Source: an uncultured Erythrobacter sp.
GTDB lineage: Bacteria > Pseudomonadota > Alphaproteobacteria > Sphingomonadales > Sphingomonadaceae
Assembly (NCBI GenBank): GCA_947488085.1
Contig: CANKYI010000001.1
Span: 1,745,928 to 1,809,927 of the forward strand
Direction: 5' to 3'
DNA: 64,000 nt
Shown: positions 19,303 to 27,742 of the stretch, in pieces
Position numbering within the stretch: position 1 is the stretch's first letter
Layout of the letters: every line of letters begins with the position of its first letter
Notes under the pieces: model-generated
What the model was told of the DNA's origin: nothing
Database searches by the model: none
Seen by the model: the letters and a program-made list of their open reading frames with translations, nothing else
Translations under genes and position numbers: made by a program

Positions 19303-19313
19303 GAAATGCTCAA

Positions 19314-20117
19314 TTATTCAAAGATCACCGCCATAAGCGATTGAAAACCAGAGTCATTCACTGTGTCATTCCCCGCGTCATCCGCGCGGTGCTCGAACAC
19401 GGCCGCATCGGCGATTACCGTTACAGCGCCCTCACCAATTTCGCATCGGATTATGGCGCTTGGGTTGCTTTCGGAGCACCCCTCAGACTGCGCATTGATC
19501 TCTCCAGAAAGGGCGATCGGCACGCTCACCCCTTTGTATGTCAGCGCGCGCGGCTCCACGCTTTGGGCATCATCAAAGGTCACCTCCATGCCCCAGCGTG
19601 CGACCACTGGCGGGATCAACGCCACATCGGACGGCCGCCGCGGATCGCCCAACGGTAGGTCGTAATGCCCCGTCAGCATCGGATCGAGCACCAGCAAAAG
19701 CTGTCCCCCCGCACGCACCCAATCATCGAGCGCGACATTATCAGCAGGCGACAACCCGCGCGGCTGAATCACGGCCAGTCGTTTCAAACCTTCAAGCGGG
19801 TCGGTCTCAGGCGCATTGGGAGCAAAGCCGGGAATAGGCGATAGGGTGTCAAGCAGGACCAGATCATGCTGCGCCTCCAGCAAAGGACGCTGCCACGGAA
19901 CTTCGCCCCCACCGCCAGCGAGATCAGCGAATTCTGTGCCCAGCGGCCAATACAAAGGCAGACTGGTCATCAGGCCCAGTTTTGGCTTGGGTTCGGTTTG
20001 AACTTGGGTTGACTGTTCTGGCTCGGCAACCACAGACGCATTGCCGCATCCCGCCAGCGTCAGCGCGACGGCTGTCACCAGCCCCGCTGCGAGAGTATCA
20101 GTCCTGCGGTGCAGCAT
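19314..20117 (-). CDS. Uncharacterised lipoprotein with GldG-like segment
   Basis: 267 residues. An N-terminal signal with a lipobox (LAGC, Cys24) predicts an exported lipoprotein. The middle part (residues ~85-150, with LKRLAVIQPRG and DDWVRAGGQLLLVLDP) resembles the periplasmic domain of GldG/ABC-auxiliary or DUF4350 proteins, where a chain of this type binds an unknown partner. This is recognition by pattern, not by search. It overlaps the next upstream gene by 20 bases, so the two are probably co-expressed. It is the last gene before the mraZ control region. Confidence 0.8.
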   Translation of the reverse strand: MLHRRTDTLAAGLVTAVALTLAGCGNASVVAEPEQSTQVQTEPKPKLGLMTSLPLYWPLGTEFADLAGGGGEVPWQRPLLEAQHDLVLLDTLSPIPGFAPNAPETDPLEGLKRLAVIQPRGLSPADNVALDDWVRAGGQLLLVLDPMLTGHYDLPLGDPRRPSDVALIPPVVARWGMEVTFDDAQSVEPRALTYKGVSVPIALSGEINAQSEGCSESNPSAIIRCEIGEGAVTVIADAAVFEHRADDAGNDTVNDSGFQSLMAVIFE

Positions 20118-20526
20118 CAGCAGGCAGGTCCCCGTCGTCCAACGGTAGCGCAGTGTCGCCGAGACCGTCGGTCAGTTCTTCGTCAGGCTCTGGATCTGTG
20201 TCTGAGGGAATATCCGGCACAATCCCCGCATCGGCGAGCGGGTCGCGTTGCGGTGCTGCCTCAGTTGGCTCGGTGGTCGGCGCGGCCTCTGGCACGGAGG
20301 CTTCCTCCGCTAAATCCGCTTGACTGCCCAGAATACTCGCCAACCCGACCAACAACACCATCGACCCAAGCCCGAACAACCCGACTTGCAGACGCTGCGT
20401 CGCCTCTGCCTTTGAACCGCCCAAAGGGGCGCCTTCTGGTGGAGCGTCGTCACCGCCACGGGCACGCGCAGCGCTCGCAAGCTGTTGCGCTTTAGAAATG
20501 CGTTGTTTGAGTTTTTCGCCAGCCAT
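20098..20526 (-). CDS. Hypothetical single-span membrane protein with acidic tail
   Basis: 142 residues from the ATG at 20526 (a GTG one codon earlier is possible). A basic, Ala-rich N-terminal helix (1-25) precedes one hydrophobic segment near residues 46-66 (VGLFGLGSMVLLVGLASIL). The remaining ~75 residues are strongly acidic and Pro-rich, likely periplasmic and disordered. I do not recognise the family. It overlaps the lipoprotein gene by 20 bases, suggesting a two-gene operon; joint function at the envelope is a guess. Confidence 0.7.
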   Translation of the reverse strand: MAGEKLKQRISKAQQLASAARARGGDDAPPEGAPLGGSKAEATQRLQVGLFGLGSMVLLVGLASILGSQADLAEEASVPEAAPTTEPTEAAPQRDPLADAGIVPDIPSDTDPEPDEELTDGLGDTALPLDDGDLPADAAPQD

Positions 20527-20575
20527 CACTGGGTGGATAGCGGAGCAAGTCTAGCCTGTCGATTAATCGCCCTAC

Positions 20576-21595
20576 TCAATCACCGTTCTGATCAAGCCAA
20601 TCGAACACTGGGAGGCCTTTTACCGCGAGCCATTCCGAATTGTAGAGGGTGGAGAGATAACGAAAGCCGGTATCACACAGGATCGTTGCGACCTGCGGAT
20701 TATCATGCCCCTCTGCGACCAACTGTTTGCCAAGCGCAATCGCGCCCGCAACATTGATGCCGCTGGATAGGCCCAGACACAGTCCCTCTTCGCGTAATAG
20801 CTGTTCGACCCAAACCATGCCTTCCTCATCAGAGATGCGGAATTGCGTGTCGATTGGTGCCCCTTCGAGGTTGGCCGTAATGCGCCCCTGTCCGATTCCC
20901 TCCGCGACAGAAGAGCCCTCGCCTTTCAGCTCGCCATTGGCGTAGTAATTGTAGAGCGCTGCGCCGTGCGGGTCGGTCAGTGCGATGCGGATATCGGGGT
21001 TCTTTTCCTTTAACCCCATGCCCACACCGGCGATGGTTCCGCCAGTGCCCGCTGCGCAAGTGAAGCCGGTGATCTTGCCGCCTGTTTGCTCCCACAGCTC
21101 GACTGCGGTGCCTTCGATATGAGCCCGGCGATTGGCGGTGTTGTCGAATTGGCCTGCCCAAATCGCACCTTCAGTCTCCTCGGCCATGCGGCGTGAGACA
21201 TGCTGGAAATGGCATGGGTCAGCATATTTGGTTGGCGGAACTGTCTCCAGCCGCGCGCCCAACGCTCTGAGCGTGTCCATTTTCTCTTTGGATTGGTTGT
21301 CCGGCATGACGATGATCGTCTTATAGCCCAGCGCATTGGCGACCAGCGCGATGCCGATGCCGGTATTGCCAGCCGTGCCTTCGATCACAGTGCCGCCGGG
21401 CTTCAATTCCCCGCGCACCTCTGCGTCGCGGATCATATAGAGCGCCGCACGATCCTTTACGCTGGAGCCGGGATTGGCAAATTCACACTTGCCCCAAATG
21501 TCGCAGCCCGCGGCCTTGCTAGCGCCGGTAAGCCGCACCAGAGGCGTGTTGCCGATCAGGGCGAGCGTGTCGCTGATAGGTTGAGTGATATTCAT
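20576..21595 (-). CDS. Cysteine synthase family protein (CysK-like)
   Basis: PLP-dependent enzyme expected to make L-cysteine from O-acetylserine and sulfide. About 339 residues. The PLP lysine is in NPGSSVKDRAA (Lys47). The substrate loop EGTAGNTG lies near 72-79 and the phosphate-binding glycine loop GTGGTIAGV near 180. An in-frame start 12 codons upstream exists (21631), but ATG at 21595 places the conserved IGNTPLVRL motif at the usual distance. The C-terminus resembles the CysK/cystathionine-beta-synthase-like subgroup found in proteobacteria. Exact substrate is inferred. Confidence 0.9.
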   Translation of the reverse strand: MNITQPISDTLALIGNTPLVRLTGASKAAGCDIWGKCEFANPGSSVKDRAALYMIRDAEVRGELKPGGTVIEGTAGNTGIGIALVANALGYKTIIVMPDNQSKEKMDTLRALGARLETVPPTKYADPCHFQHVSRRMAEETEGAIWAGQFDNTANRRAHIEGTAVELWEQTGGKITGFTCAAGTGGTIAGVGMGLKEKNPDIRIALTDPHGAALYNYYANGELKGEGSSVAEGIGQGRITANLEGAPIDTQFRISDEEGMVWVEQLLREEGLCLGLSSGINVAGAIALGKQLVAEGHDNPQVATILCDTGFRYLSTLYNSEWLAVKGLPVFDWLDQNGD

Positions 21596-21637
21596 GGCGA
21601 GGGATTTAGGCGTTTGCCGCCCCAGCCGCAAACAACA

Positions 21638-21955
21638 TCAATCTTCAGGGGCGATAGTTACCTTAAGCCCATCGAGCTCTGCGGTCAGCGGGATCTGGCA
21701 TGATAGGCGTGAGCCTTCTTTGCGGTGATCGCTGGATTCAAGCAGGTCATCTTCGTCTTCGGACATTTCAGGCAGACCGGTCACCGAGCTATCGTCGATC
21801 ACGATATGGCACGTCGCGCAGGAACAGCACCCACCGCACAATGCCAGCAATTCATCAAAGCCATTGTCGCGAACCGCTTCCATCACGGTCAGGCCATCTT
21901 CGACCTCGATTTCGCTTGTTTCGCCTTCGCGGTTGGTGACGACCAGTTTGGGCAT
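21638..21955 (-). CDS. 2Fe-2S ferredoxin (adrenodoxin type)
   Basis: 105 residues from the ATG at 21955; an in-frame start at 21976 gives seven more. Beta-grasp ferredoxin with Cys ligands in CGGCCSCATC (about 40-49) and a distal Cys in RLSCQIPL near 87. The pattern C-x5-C-x2-C...C is typical of adrenodoxin/putidaredoxin-like electron carriers. These serve iron-sulfur cluster assembly or monooxygenases. No partner reductase or P450 is adjacent, so its role is open. Confidence 0.92.
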   Translation of the reverse strand: MPKLVVTNREGETSEIEVEDGLTVMEAVRDNGFDELLALCGGCCSCATCHIVIDDSSVTGLPEMSEDEDDLLESSDHRKEGSRLSCQIPLTAELDGLKVTIAPED

Positions 21956-22074
21956 GGGTTTGTCAGTCCTTATCAACGGGTGTGAACTAGGTTGAGCGCA
22001 AGAATGCGCGCTTGGATATAATGGCAGCTCAGCTAGGAGGTTCCATTGCTGATGGCAACCTAGAGGATTTAAGA

Positions 22075-22692
22075 GTGGGTCTGACAGCCAAAATCATCAA
22101 GTCCGAAATGGATGCGCTGGCGGTAAAAGATGCGCGCGTGGGCGAAGAACTGGCACGCATTGGTTATCCGGACCCGCGTCTGCGGGACCGAGGCTATAAG
22201 ACATTATTGCGCACCATTGTGGGCCAGCAGGTGTCCGTCGCAGCCGCTGCATCCATGTGGAACAAGCTGATCGCGGAAGTCGGAGAAGACTTTACTCCCA
22301 AGTGCATCCTCAGCCGCGATTTCGATACATTGCGCGCATGCGGCCTGTCGCGCCAGAAACAGGGTTATGCACGCAGTCTGTGCGAGTTGGTGGATGCTGG
22401 CGAGTTGGACTTTGACGCGCTGCCGGCGAACGATGAGGCAGCGATTGAAGAATTGACCCAGATCAAGGGAATCGGGCGATGGTCGGCAGAGATTTACCTG
22501 CTCTTTGCCGAGGGTCGCACCGATATCTGGCCCGCCGGTGATCTGGCGGTCCAAGAAGGCGTCAAACGCCTGCTCGACATGGAAGAGCGCCCGAAAGAAA
22601 GAGAATGCCGTGAATTGGGCGAACGCTGGTCCCCGCACAGAGGCGCGATGGCGATCTTCACATGGCATTTCTACGCCAATCCAGCATTGTAG
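22075..22692 (+). CDS. DNA-3-methyladenine glycosylase II family protein (HhH-GPD)
   Basis: Base-excision repair glycosylase of the helix-hairpin-helix-GPD superfamily, probably removing alkylated purines. The hairpin-helix motif is LTQIKGIGRWSAEIYLLF, followed by the catalytic-aspartate region PAGDLAVQ. RTIVGQQVSVAAAASMW is the usual DNA-contact helix. I chose GTG at 22075 because GAGG sits eight bases before it and homologues tend to start close to this point. ATG at 22021 or TTG at 22012 would add 18 or 21 poorly conserved residues. Confidence 0.88.
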   Translation: MGLTAKIIKSEMDALAVKDARVGEELARIGYPDPRLRDRGYKTLLRTIVGQQVSVAAAASMWNKLIAEVGEDFTPKCILSRDFDTLRACGLSRQKQGYARSLCELVDAGELDFDALPANDEAAIEELTQIKGIGRWSAEIYLLFAEGRTDIWPAGDLAVQEGVKRLLDMEERPKERECRELGERWSPHRGAMAIFTWHFYANPAL

Positions 22693-22763
22693 TTTTGCGC
22701 CCGCCCCTCCCAATCTCGCGCAGGGCACATACATAGCTACAAACACAGCCTTTCGGAGACACC

Positions 22764-24692
22764 ATGACCACCACTACGCCCCTGATCCCGCGTGAGCATC
22801 TGTTCGGCAATCCCAGCAAGTCAGGCGGGCAGATCAGTCCGGATGGCCAGTGGCTCACTTGGCTGGCACCGGTCGATGGCGTGATGAACATCTGGCTCGC
22901 CCCGCGTGCCGATCCATCGAATGCGAAAGCGATATCTTCCAGCACAGATCGCCCGATACCCGGCTATGTCTGGGCACCCGATGGGCAAAGCATCTTGTAT
23001 GTTCAGGATAAAGGCGGCGATGAGAATTTTCTGCTTTATCGCATTGATATTGCGACCGGCGCAGAAACATCTTTGACCCCGTTTGAGGATACACGGGTTC
23101 AGATCATCGGCACGTCCAACACCATCAAGACCGCGATCCTGCTGGGCCTCAACAATCGTGACCCGCAACTGCACGACATCTACCGGCTCGACCTCACCAC
23201 AGGCGAGTTGACCTTAGTGCTTGAGAACCACGGTTATGCCGGGTTTGAGACAGATGATGCGCTCAATGTGCGTCTTGCTATGAGCCAGAACGAAGAAGGC
23301 GGCACCGACTATTTCCGCGTGACGGACAATGTCGTTGAGGCTGAGCCGTTTGAAACCACGGCGATGGAAGACGCGCTGACCACGTCGCCTGCTGGCTATA
23401 CCAGCGACGGGTCGATCCTTTATTGGCTCGACAGCCGGGGCCGCAACACTGCCGCGCTCTATGCTCAGGACACGAAGACCGGGGAGCGCACTCCGGTCGC
23501 AGAAGACGACAAGGCCGACATTGGCGGCACCCTGCGCCATCAAGATACCGGCGTTGTGGAGGCCTATTCGGTCAATTATCTCAAAACCTCATGGCATGCA
23601 TTGGATGCTGATATTGCAGCGGCCTTTGAATGGCTAAGCAGCCAGTTTGAGGGACAATCCGGTGTCCTATCGCGCACCGATGATGACCGCATCTGGATCG
23701 TCTGGAATGACCCGGTGGGTGCGCCAATCAGCACCTATATCTATGATCGCGATGCGCAAACACTCACCCCGTTTTACACCACTCGGCCAGAGCTTGAGGG
23801 TGCACCTCTGCAACCCATGCAAGGGATTGAGATCACCAGCCGCGACGGGCTGACCCTACCATCCTACCTCACCCGTCCAGCCGGAGCGGATTCAGCCGGA
23901 CCGATGGTGCTGCTCGTCCATGGCGGCCCATGGGCGCGTGATGATTATGGGTTCAATTCGATCCACCAAATGCTCGCCAATCGCGGATATTCGGTCCTGT
24001 CAGTAAACTTCCGAGGCTCCACCGGATTTGGCAAAGACTTCATCAATGCCAGCAATCTGCAATGGGGTCTCGCCATGCACGATGACCTGATCGATGCAGT
24101 CGAGTGGGCCATCGATCAAGGCATTGCGACCCGCGATCAGGTTGCGATTATGGGCGGCTCCTATGGCGGCTATGCGACGCTCGCGGGGCTAGCCTTCACG
24201 CCAGAGACCTTTGCCTGCGGCGTTGATATTGTTGGCCCATCAAACCTTGAAACACTGCTCGGCACGATCCCCCCTTATTGGGCACCCATGGTCAAGATTT
24301 TCCATGAACGCATGGGCAATCCCGGCACCGAAGAAGGGCTCGCACTGCTGAAAGCGGCGAGTCCTCTCTATAAAGCAGACCAGATCACCAAACCGCTGCT
24401 CATCGCGCAAGGCGCCAATGATCCACGCGTCAAACAGGCTGAAAGCGACCAGATTGCCGATGCGATGAAGGCGGCGAATATCCCTGTCACCTATGTCCTT
24501 TACCCAGATGAAGGGCACGGTTTTGCAAAGCCTGACAATTCCATCGCCTTCTTCGCGATCGCGGAAAATTTCCTCGCAGAAGTGTTGCATGGCCGGGCGG
24601 AACCTTTGGGCGATGTCCTGGCGGCCTCAACCGCAGAGATTATCGAAGGCGCGGCTCATGTGCAGGGTCTTTCGGCAAGTCTTTCTGGATAG
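22764..24692 (+). CDS. S9 family peptidase (acylaminoacyl/prolyl oligopeptidase type)
   Basis: 642 residues. An N-terminal beta-propeller of TolB/WD-like repeats (1-380; for example SPDGQWLTWLAPVDG and APDGQSILYVQD) precedes a C-terminal alpha/beta-hydrolase domain. The nucleophile is in GGSYGGYA (Ser466). HGGPWARDDYGF forms the oxyanion region. An Asp in NDPRVKQAES and His in DEGHGF complete the triad. There is no signal peptide, so it probably acts in the cytoplasm on small peptides. It stands alone between convergent or unrelated genes. Confidence 0.93.
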   Translation: MTTTTPLIPREHLFGNPSKSGGQISPDGQWLTWLAPVDGVMNIWLAPRADPSNAKAISSSTDRPIPGYVWAPDGQSILYVQDKGGDENFLLYRIDIATGAETSLTPFEDTRVQIIGTSNTIKTAILLGLNNRDPQLHDIYRLDLTTGELTLVLENHGYAGFETDDALNVRLAMSQNEEGGTDYFRVTDNVVEAEPFETTAMEDALTTSPAGYTSDGSILYWLDSRGRNTAALYAQDTKTGERTPVAEDDKADIGGTLRHQDTGVVEAYSVNYLKTSWHALDADIAAAFEWLSSQFEGQSGVLSRTDDDRIWIVWNDPVGAPISTYIYDRDAQTLTPFYTTRPELEGAPLQPMQGIEITSRDGLTLPSYLTRPAGADSAGPMVLLVHGGPWARDDYGFNSIHQMLANRGYSVLSVNFRGSTGFGKDFINASNLQWGLAMHDDLIDAVEWAIDQGIATRDQVAIMGGSYGGYATLAGLAFTPETFACGVDIVGPSNLETLLGTIPPYWAPMVKIFHERMGNPGTEEGLALLKAASPLYKADQITKPLLIAQGANDPRVKQAESDQIADAMKAANIPVTYVLYPDEGHGFAKPDNSIAFFAIAENFLAEVLHGRAEPLGDVLAASTAEIIEGAAHVQGLSASLSG

Positions 24693-24768
24693 CCAAACAC
24701 GGCTTGTCGAAGTGGCCCCTGACGCCTAAACCGGTTGCAAACAAAAATGGGAAAGAGGGATCACCGCC

Positions 24769-25587
24769 ATGTCAGACGCCAACACAACGCGCCGCAACAT
24801 CTTTATCACCGGCGGCGCTTCCGGCATTGGCCGCGCAGTGGCCCGCCATTTTGGTGAGCGCGGATGGTTTGTCAGCATCGCCGATGTGAATGAAGAGGGC
24901 ATGCAAGACACGTTGGGCCTGGTCGGCGGTGGGTTTACCTATTCGCACAAGCTAGACGTGCGCGACCGCGCGGCATGGGATGTGGCTCTCAAAGGGGCGG
25001 CAACGGCGGCTGGTGATCGGATCGATGTGATGGTCAACAATGCTGGTATCGGCACCGGCGGCAATTTGGCTGATCTGGAAGTTGAAGAGATCGACCGCTG
25101 CCTCGACATCAATTTGCGCGGCGTTTTGTACGGAGCGCAGGCGGTCTATCCCTATCTGCAGAAAACCGCGCCGGGATCGGCTCTGGTGAACATTGCGAGC
25201 GCCGCCGGGATCACCGGCGGAACCGGCATGAGCGTCTACAGCGCAACCAAATTTGGGGTACGCGGCATTGCGGAAAGTCTGGATGCGGAATGGGCGCCGG
25301 ACGGGATCAAAGTATCCTCAATCTGCCCTAGTTTTATCGATACTCCCTTGCTCGATGGCACCGGCCATCGTGGCAATAACGAACAAATCCGAACACGCGT
25401 TAAAGAGGCAGGTCTGGAGATCACTCCGGTTGAAGAAGTTGCACAAACGGTATGGGATGCGGTCCACGGCGATGGCCTGCACCACCTCGTCGGTAAGACC
25501 GCAAAGCAGCTGAACTTCGCGAAACGCTGGATGCCGGGCAAAGTGCGCAAACAACAACGCTCGGCAGCTGGTTTGCTGGGTCGGTAA
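24769..25587 (+). CDS. SDR family NAD(P)-dependent oxidoreductase
   Basis: Classical short-chain dehydrogenase/reductase of 272 residues. The cofactor loop TGGASGIGR lies near 15-23. NNAGIG is near 91, the catalytic Ser lies in NIASAAG and the YxxxK motif is YSATK near 158. The substrate is not evident. A 9-base inverted repeat follows its stop codon and separates it from the convergent pterin dehydratase gene. Confidence 0.92.
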   Translation: MSDANTTRRNIFITGGASGIGRAVARHFGERGWFVSIADVNEEGMQDTLGLVGGGFTYSHKLDVRDRAAWDVALKGAATAAGDRIDVMVNNAGIGTGGNLADLEVEEIDRCLDINLRGVLYGAQAVYPYLQKTAPGSALVNIASAAGITGGTGMSVYSATKFGVRGIAESLDAEWAPDGIKVSSICPSFIDTPLLDGTGHRGNNEQIRTRVKEAGLEITPVEEVAQTVWDAVHGDGLHHLVGKTAKQLNFAKRWMPGKVRKQQRSAAGLLGR

Positions 25588-25590
25588 TTA

Positions 25591-25624
25591 TTGATTGCGC
25601 TGCTTATCTAGGCTTCGCAATCAA
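25591..25624. terminator. Candidate bidirectional terminator hairpin
   Basis: TTGATTGCG (25591-25599) and CGCAATCAA (25616-25624) form a perfect 9-base stem with a 16-base loop between two convergent genes. It overlaps the stop codon of the minus-strand gene. There is no strong U-run on either side, so termination would be weak. Confidence 0.4.
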
Positions 25625-25914
25625 AGGAGATCGTCAATCGCCCGCGCCATCTTGGAATCGCGGATCGACAGGCCACCCGCGTCATGCGTGGTCAGAGTGA
25701 TCTCCACCTTAGCATAGACGTTGAACCATTCGGGATGGTGATCCTGGCTGTCCGCCAGCAAGGCGACCCGACTCATAAAGCCCCATGCCTCGCTAAAGTC
25801 GCCAAACTGGAACGTGCGCGTGATCGCTGCGCCTTCGCGCGCCAACTCCCAGCCGGGATGATCGGCAAGGAGGCGATCTCGATCTTGGTCTGAAAGCTGG
25901 GGAACGGTGGTCAT
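25621..25914 (-). CDS. 4a-hydroxytetrahydrobiopterin dehydratase
   Basis: Pterin-4a-carbinolamine dehydratase (PhhB/PCD family), which recycles oxidised tetrahydrobiopterin for aromatic amino-acid hydroxylases. 97 residues, the normal size. The active-site signature is [27 protein letters not shown] around 55-82, with the paired histidines HH and the downstream TH. No hydroxylase gene is nearby. It is divergent from ccmA with only about 30 bases between starts. Confidence 0.94.
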   Translation of the reverse strand: MTTVPQLSDQDRDRLLADHPGWELAREGAAITRTFQFGDFSEAWGFMSRVALLADSQDHHPEWFNVYAKVEITLTTHDAGGLSIRDSKMARAIDDLL

Positions 25915-25946
25915 GGGCAGGCATCCTGTTCGACGGGAGTTGTGGG

Positions 25947-26585
25947 GTGTCCCGCTTTTGCCTAACGCTCTGTGCGATGCAAGAGGACGCTTCTCCCAAC
26001 CTTACTGCCAAGAGCCTCGCCTGTCGGCGCGGTGACCGGCTGTTGTTCAAAGGGTTGTCCTTCGCGATTGCTGGCGGAGAGGTGCTGCACCTGACCGGTG
26101 CGAATGGGACAGGTAAGACGACGCTGATCCGGACTTTGGCGGGGTTGACGACGCCCTTTGCTGGCGAAGTGGAGCGAGTTGGCGCGGTTGGTTTGGTCGA
26201 TGAGCGCCCTGCCCTCGATCCGGATTTGGCGCTAGGCCGGGCGCTGGCATTTTGGCACCGCGTTGATGGATGCAGCGATCCGAGCGAGGCACTCGCAGTG
26301 CTAGGGTTGGAGCCACTGTTAGAGGTACCGGTGCGTTACCTGTCGACCGGGCAGCGAAAGCGAGCGGGATTGGCAGCGCTGCTTAATCGGGGCGCTCCAA
26401 TATGGCTCTTGGATGAGCCGCTATCGGGACTGGATGTGGCCGCGATTGAGCAGGTTACGGCGTTGATCGCTGACCATGTGAGCGGCGGCGGCATAGCGCT
26501 CATCGCGTCGCATCAAACACTGAAGATTGACGGCCTGCGAACACTTGAACTGGGCGAGTACGTGCCGACGCAGGAGCCTGCATGA
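25947..26585 (+). CDS. ccmA: Haem ABC exporter ATP-binding protein CcmA
   Basis: ATPase of the CcmABCD complex that releases haem-loaded CcmE for cytochrome c maturation. 212 residues with Walker [10 protein letters not shown] near 54-62, signature [15 protein letters not shown] near 130, and Walker [13 protein letters not shown] near 150. The start GTG at 25947 has GGGAG seven bases upstream. An ATG at 25977 would remove ten residues that look non-conserved and is equally plausible. It overlaps ccmB by four bases. Confidence 0.93.
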   Translation: MSRFCLTLCAMQEDASPNLTAKSLACRRGDRLLFKGLSFAIAGGEVLHLTGANGTGKTTLIRTLAGLTTPFAGEVERVGAVGLVDERPALDPDLALGRALAFWHRVDGCSDPSEALAVLGLEPLLEVPVRYLSTGQRKRAGLAALLNRGAPIWLLDEPLSGLDVAAIEQVTALIADHVSGGGIALIASHQTLKIDGLRTLELGEYVPTQEPA

Positions 26586-27244
26586 TCGGTGCTCTCTTCA
26601 AGCGCGATTTGGGCCGCTTCTTCCCCTTCGTCAGCGCAGCGGGCGGAGGCGGAGCGGCATTGCCGGTCGTGTTCTTCGTCGCTGTCGCGATGCTCTACCC
26701 CTTTGCAGTCGGCCCAGATGCAAACCTGCTCGCAAGGACCGGAGGCGGCGTCGTGTGGATTGCCGCCCTGCTCGCCGCGATCCTGCCGCTGGAGAAGCTA
26801 GTGGCGCAGGACATCGAGCTTGGCACATTCGACCAATTGCGCCTGCGCGGTGTCACAGAGGAAGTGATGATGGCCGTGCGGCTGGCGGCGCATTGGTTGA
26901 GCTTTGGCCCGCCACTGATCTTGGCCGCCTTCCCATCGGCAGCCTTGCTGAACCTCGATGGCCCCACACTGCAATTGCTGCTGCTTGGCCTTTTAGCCGG
27001 AACACCGGGGCTGGCAGCGATTGGCCTGATAATCGCTGCGCTAACCGCAAGCCTGCGAACAGGCGCAGCGCTATCAGGATTGCTGCTAGTGCCGCTAGCG
27101 CTGCCAATCCTAATTTTCGGAGCAGGGGCGCTGGCACGGCAAGATGCTGCGAGTTTGGGTTTTGTCGCGGCGATTAGTCTGCTGTTGGTGGCAATTTCGC
27201 CGTTCGCTGCGGGGGCCGCGATACGAGCAGCGCGGGAGGTTTGA
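26582..27244 (+). CDS. ccmB: Haem exporter permease CcmB
   Basis: Inner-membrane permease partner of CcmA. 220 residues with about six hydrophobic segments. It opens with [16 protein letters not shown] and has FVAVAMLYPFAVGPD and LPLEKLVAQDIELGTFDQL, stretches characteristic of CcmB. ATGA overlap with ccmA. No ccmC, ccmD or ccmE follows; the next gene is convergent and begins three bases after this stop. Confidence 0.93.
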   Translation: MIGALFKRDLGRFFPFVSAAGGGGAALPVVFFVAVAMLYPFAVGPDANLLARTGGGVVWIAALLAAILPLEKLVAQDIELGTFDQLRLRGVTEEVMMAVRLAAHWLSFGPPLILAAFPSAALLNLDGPTLQLLLLGLLAGTPGLAAIGLIIAALTASLRTGAALSGLLLVPLALPILIFGAGALARQDAASLGFVAAISLLLVAISPFAAGAAIRAAREV

Positions 27245-27247
27245 ATG

Positions 27248-27742
27248 CTAACGCGAAGCGGCTGGCACGGCCTCTCTCAAATAGGCGACTAGCTTGATAA
27301 TGTGATCGTGCGACCTTGCCTCAAAGACATCCTCGCCAAGCAACGCGATCCAGCCCGCGTGATCATCTGGCAAGGCGTCCACCAATGCACGCAGGCGCAC
27401 CAGAAGCTGAGGTTCGAAAGGTTCCTCGGAAATCAGAGAGTGCTCTATCAAGCCTGAAAAATTCGCAGTCGGGCAGCCAATCATCTTGTCCACGCCGATC
27501 CACTGATGCTTTTGCGAAGGAGCCCGCAACCGTTTTAGATCGCGGCGCAGCATGAAAACGAAGTCGCCGTAGACCAGTCGATCCTGCGGACCGCATCCGA
27601 TGATCCGCTTCGAACGCGGCTGGAACAGTTTGAGCACCTCTCCACCGCCCAAGACAAGGCAATCCGAATGGCGAAATTGGACCAGATCAAGGCCGAACTC
27701 CGCAGCCATCCGCGCGGTGAGTTGCGCCTGTGACGTCGCCAT
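27248..27742 (-). CDS. Hypothetical protein coupled to map
   Basis: 164 residues from the ATG at 27742, which overlaps the map stop by one base (TGATG); a TTG at 27745 is also in frame. No signal peptide, membrane segment or motif I recognise. The sequence is mixed alpha/beta in character with a basic central stretch (MLRRDLKRLRAPSQKH) and two cysteines near 29 and 90. Tight coupling behind methionine aminopeptidase suggests co-expression, but no function can be given. Confidence 0.75.
   Translation of the reverse strand: MATSQAQLTARMAAEFGLDLVQFRHSDCLVLGGGEVLKLFQPRSKRIIGCGPQDRLVYGDFVFMLRRDLKRLRAPSQKHQWIGVDKMIGCPTANFSGLIEHSLISEEPFEPQLLVRLRALVDALPDDHAGWIALLGEDVFEARSHDHIIKLVAYLREAVPAASR

Larger units (their letters stand above)
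18976..19313. other. 338-base mraZ upstream region with no gene
   Basis: No plausible protein-coding frame. From the mraZ side outwards it holds a Shine-Dalgarno sequence (18979-18983), a plus-strand GGG array (19093-19136), a candidate promoter with a palindromic spacer (19156-19183), and two minus-strand GGG arrays (19196-19228 and 19258-19302). The latter reach almost to the stop codon of the next gene. One GANTC site lies at 19262-19266. The individual elements are listed separately. Confidence 0.8.
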
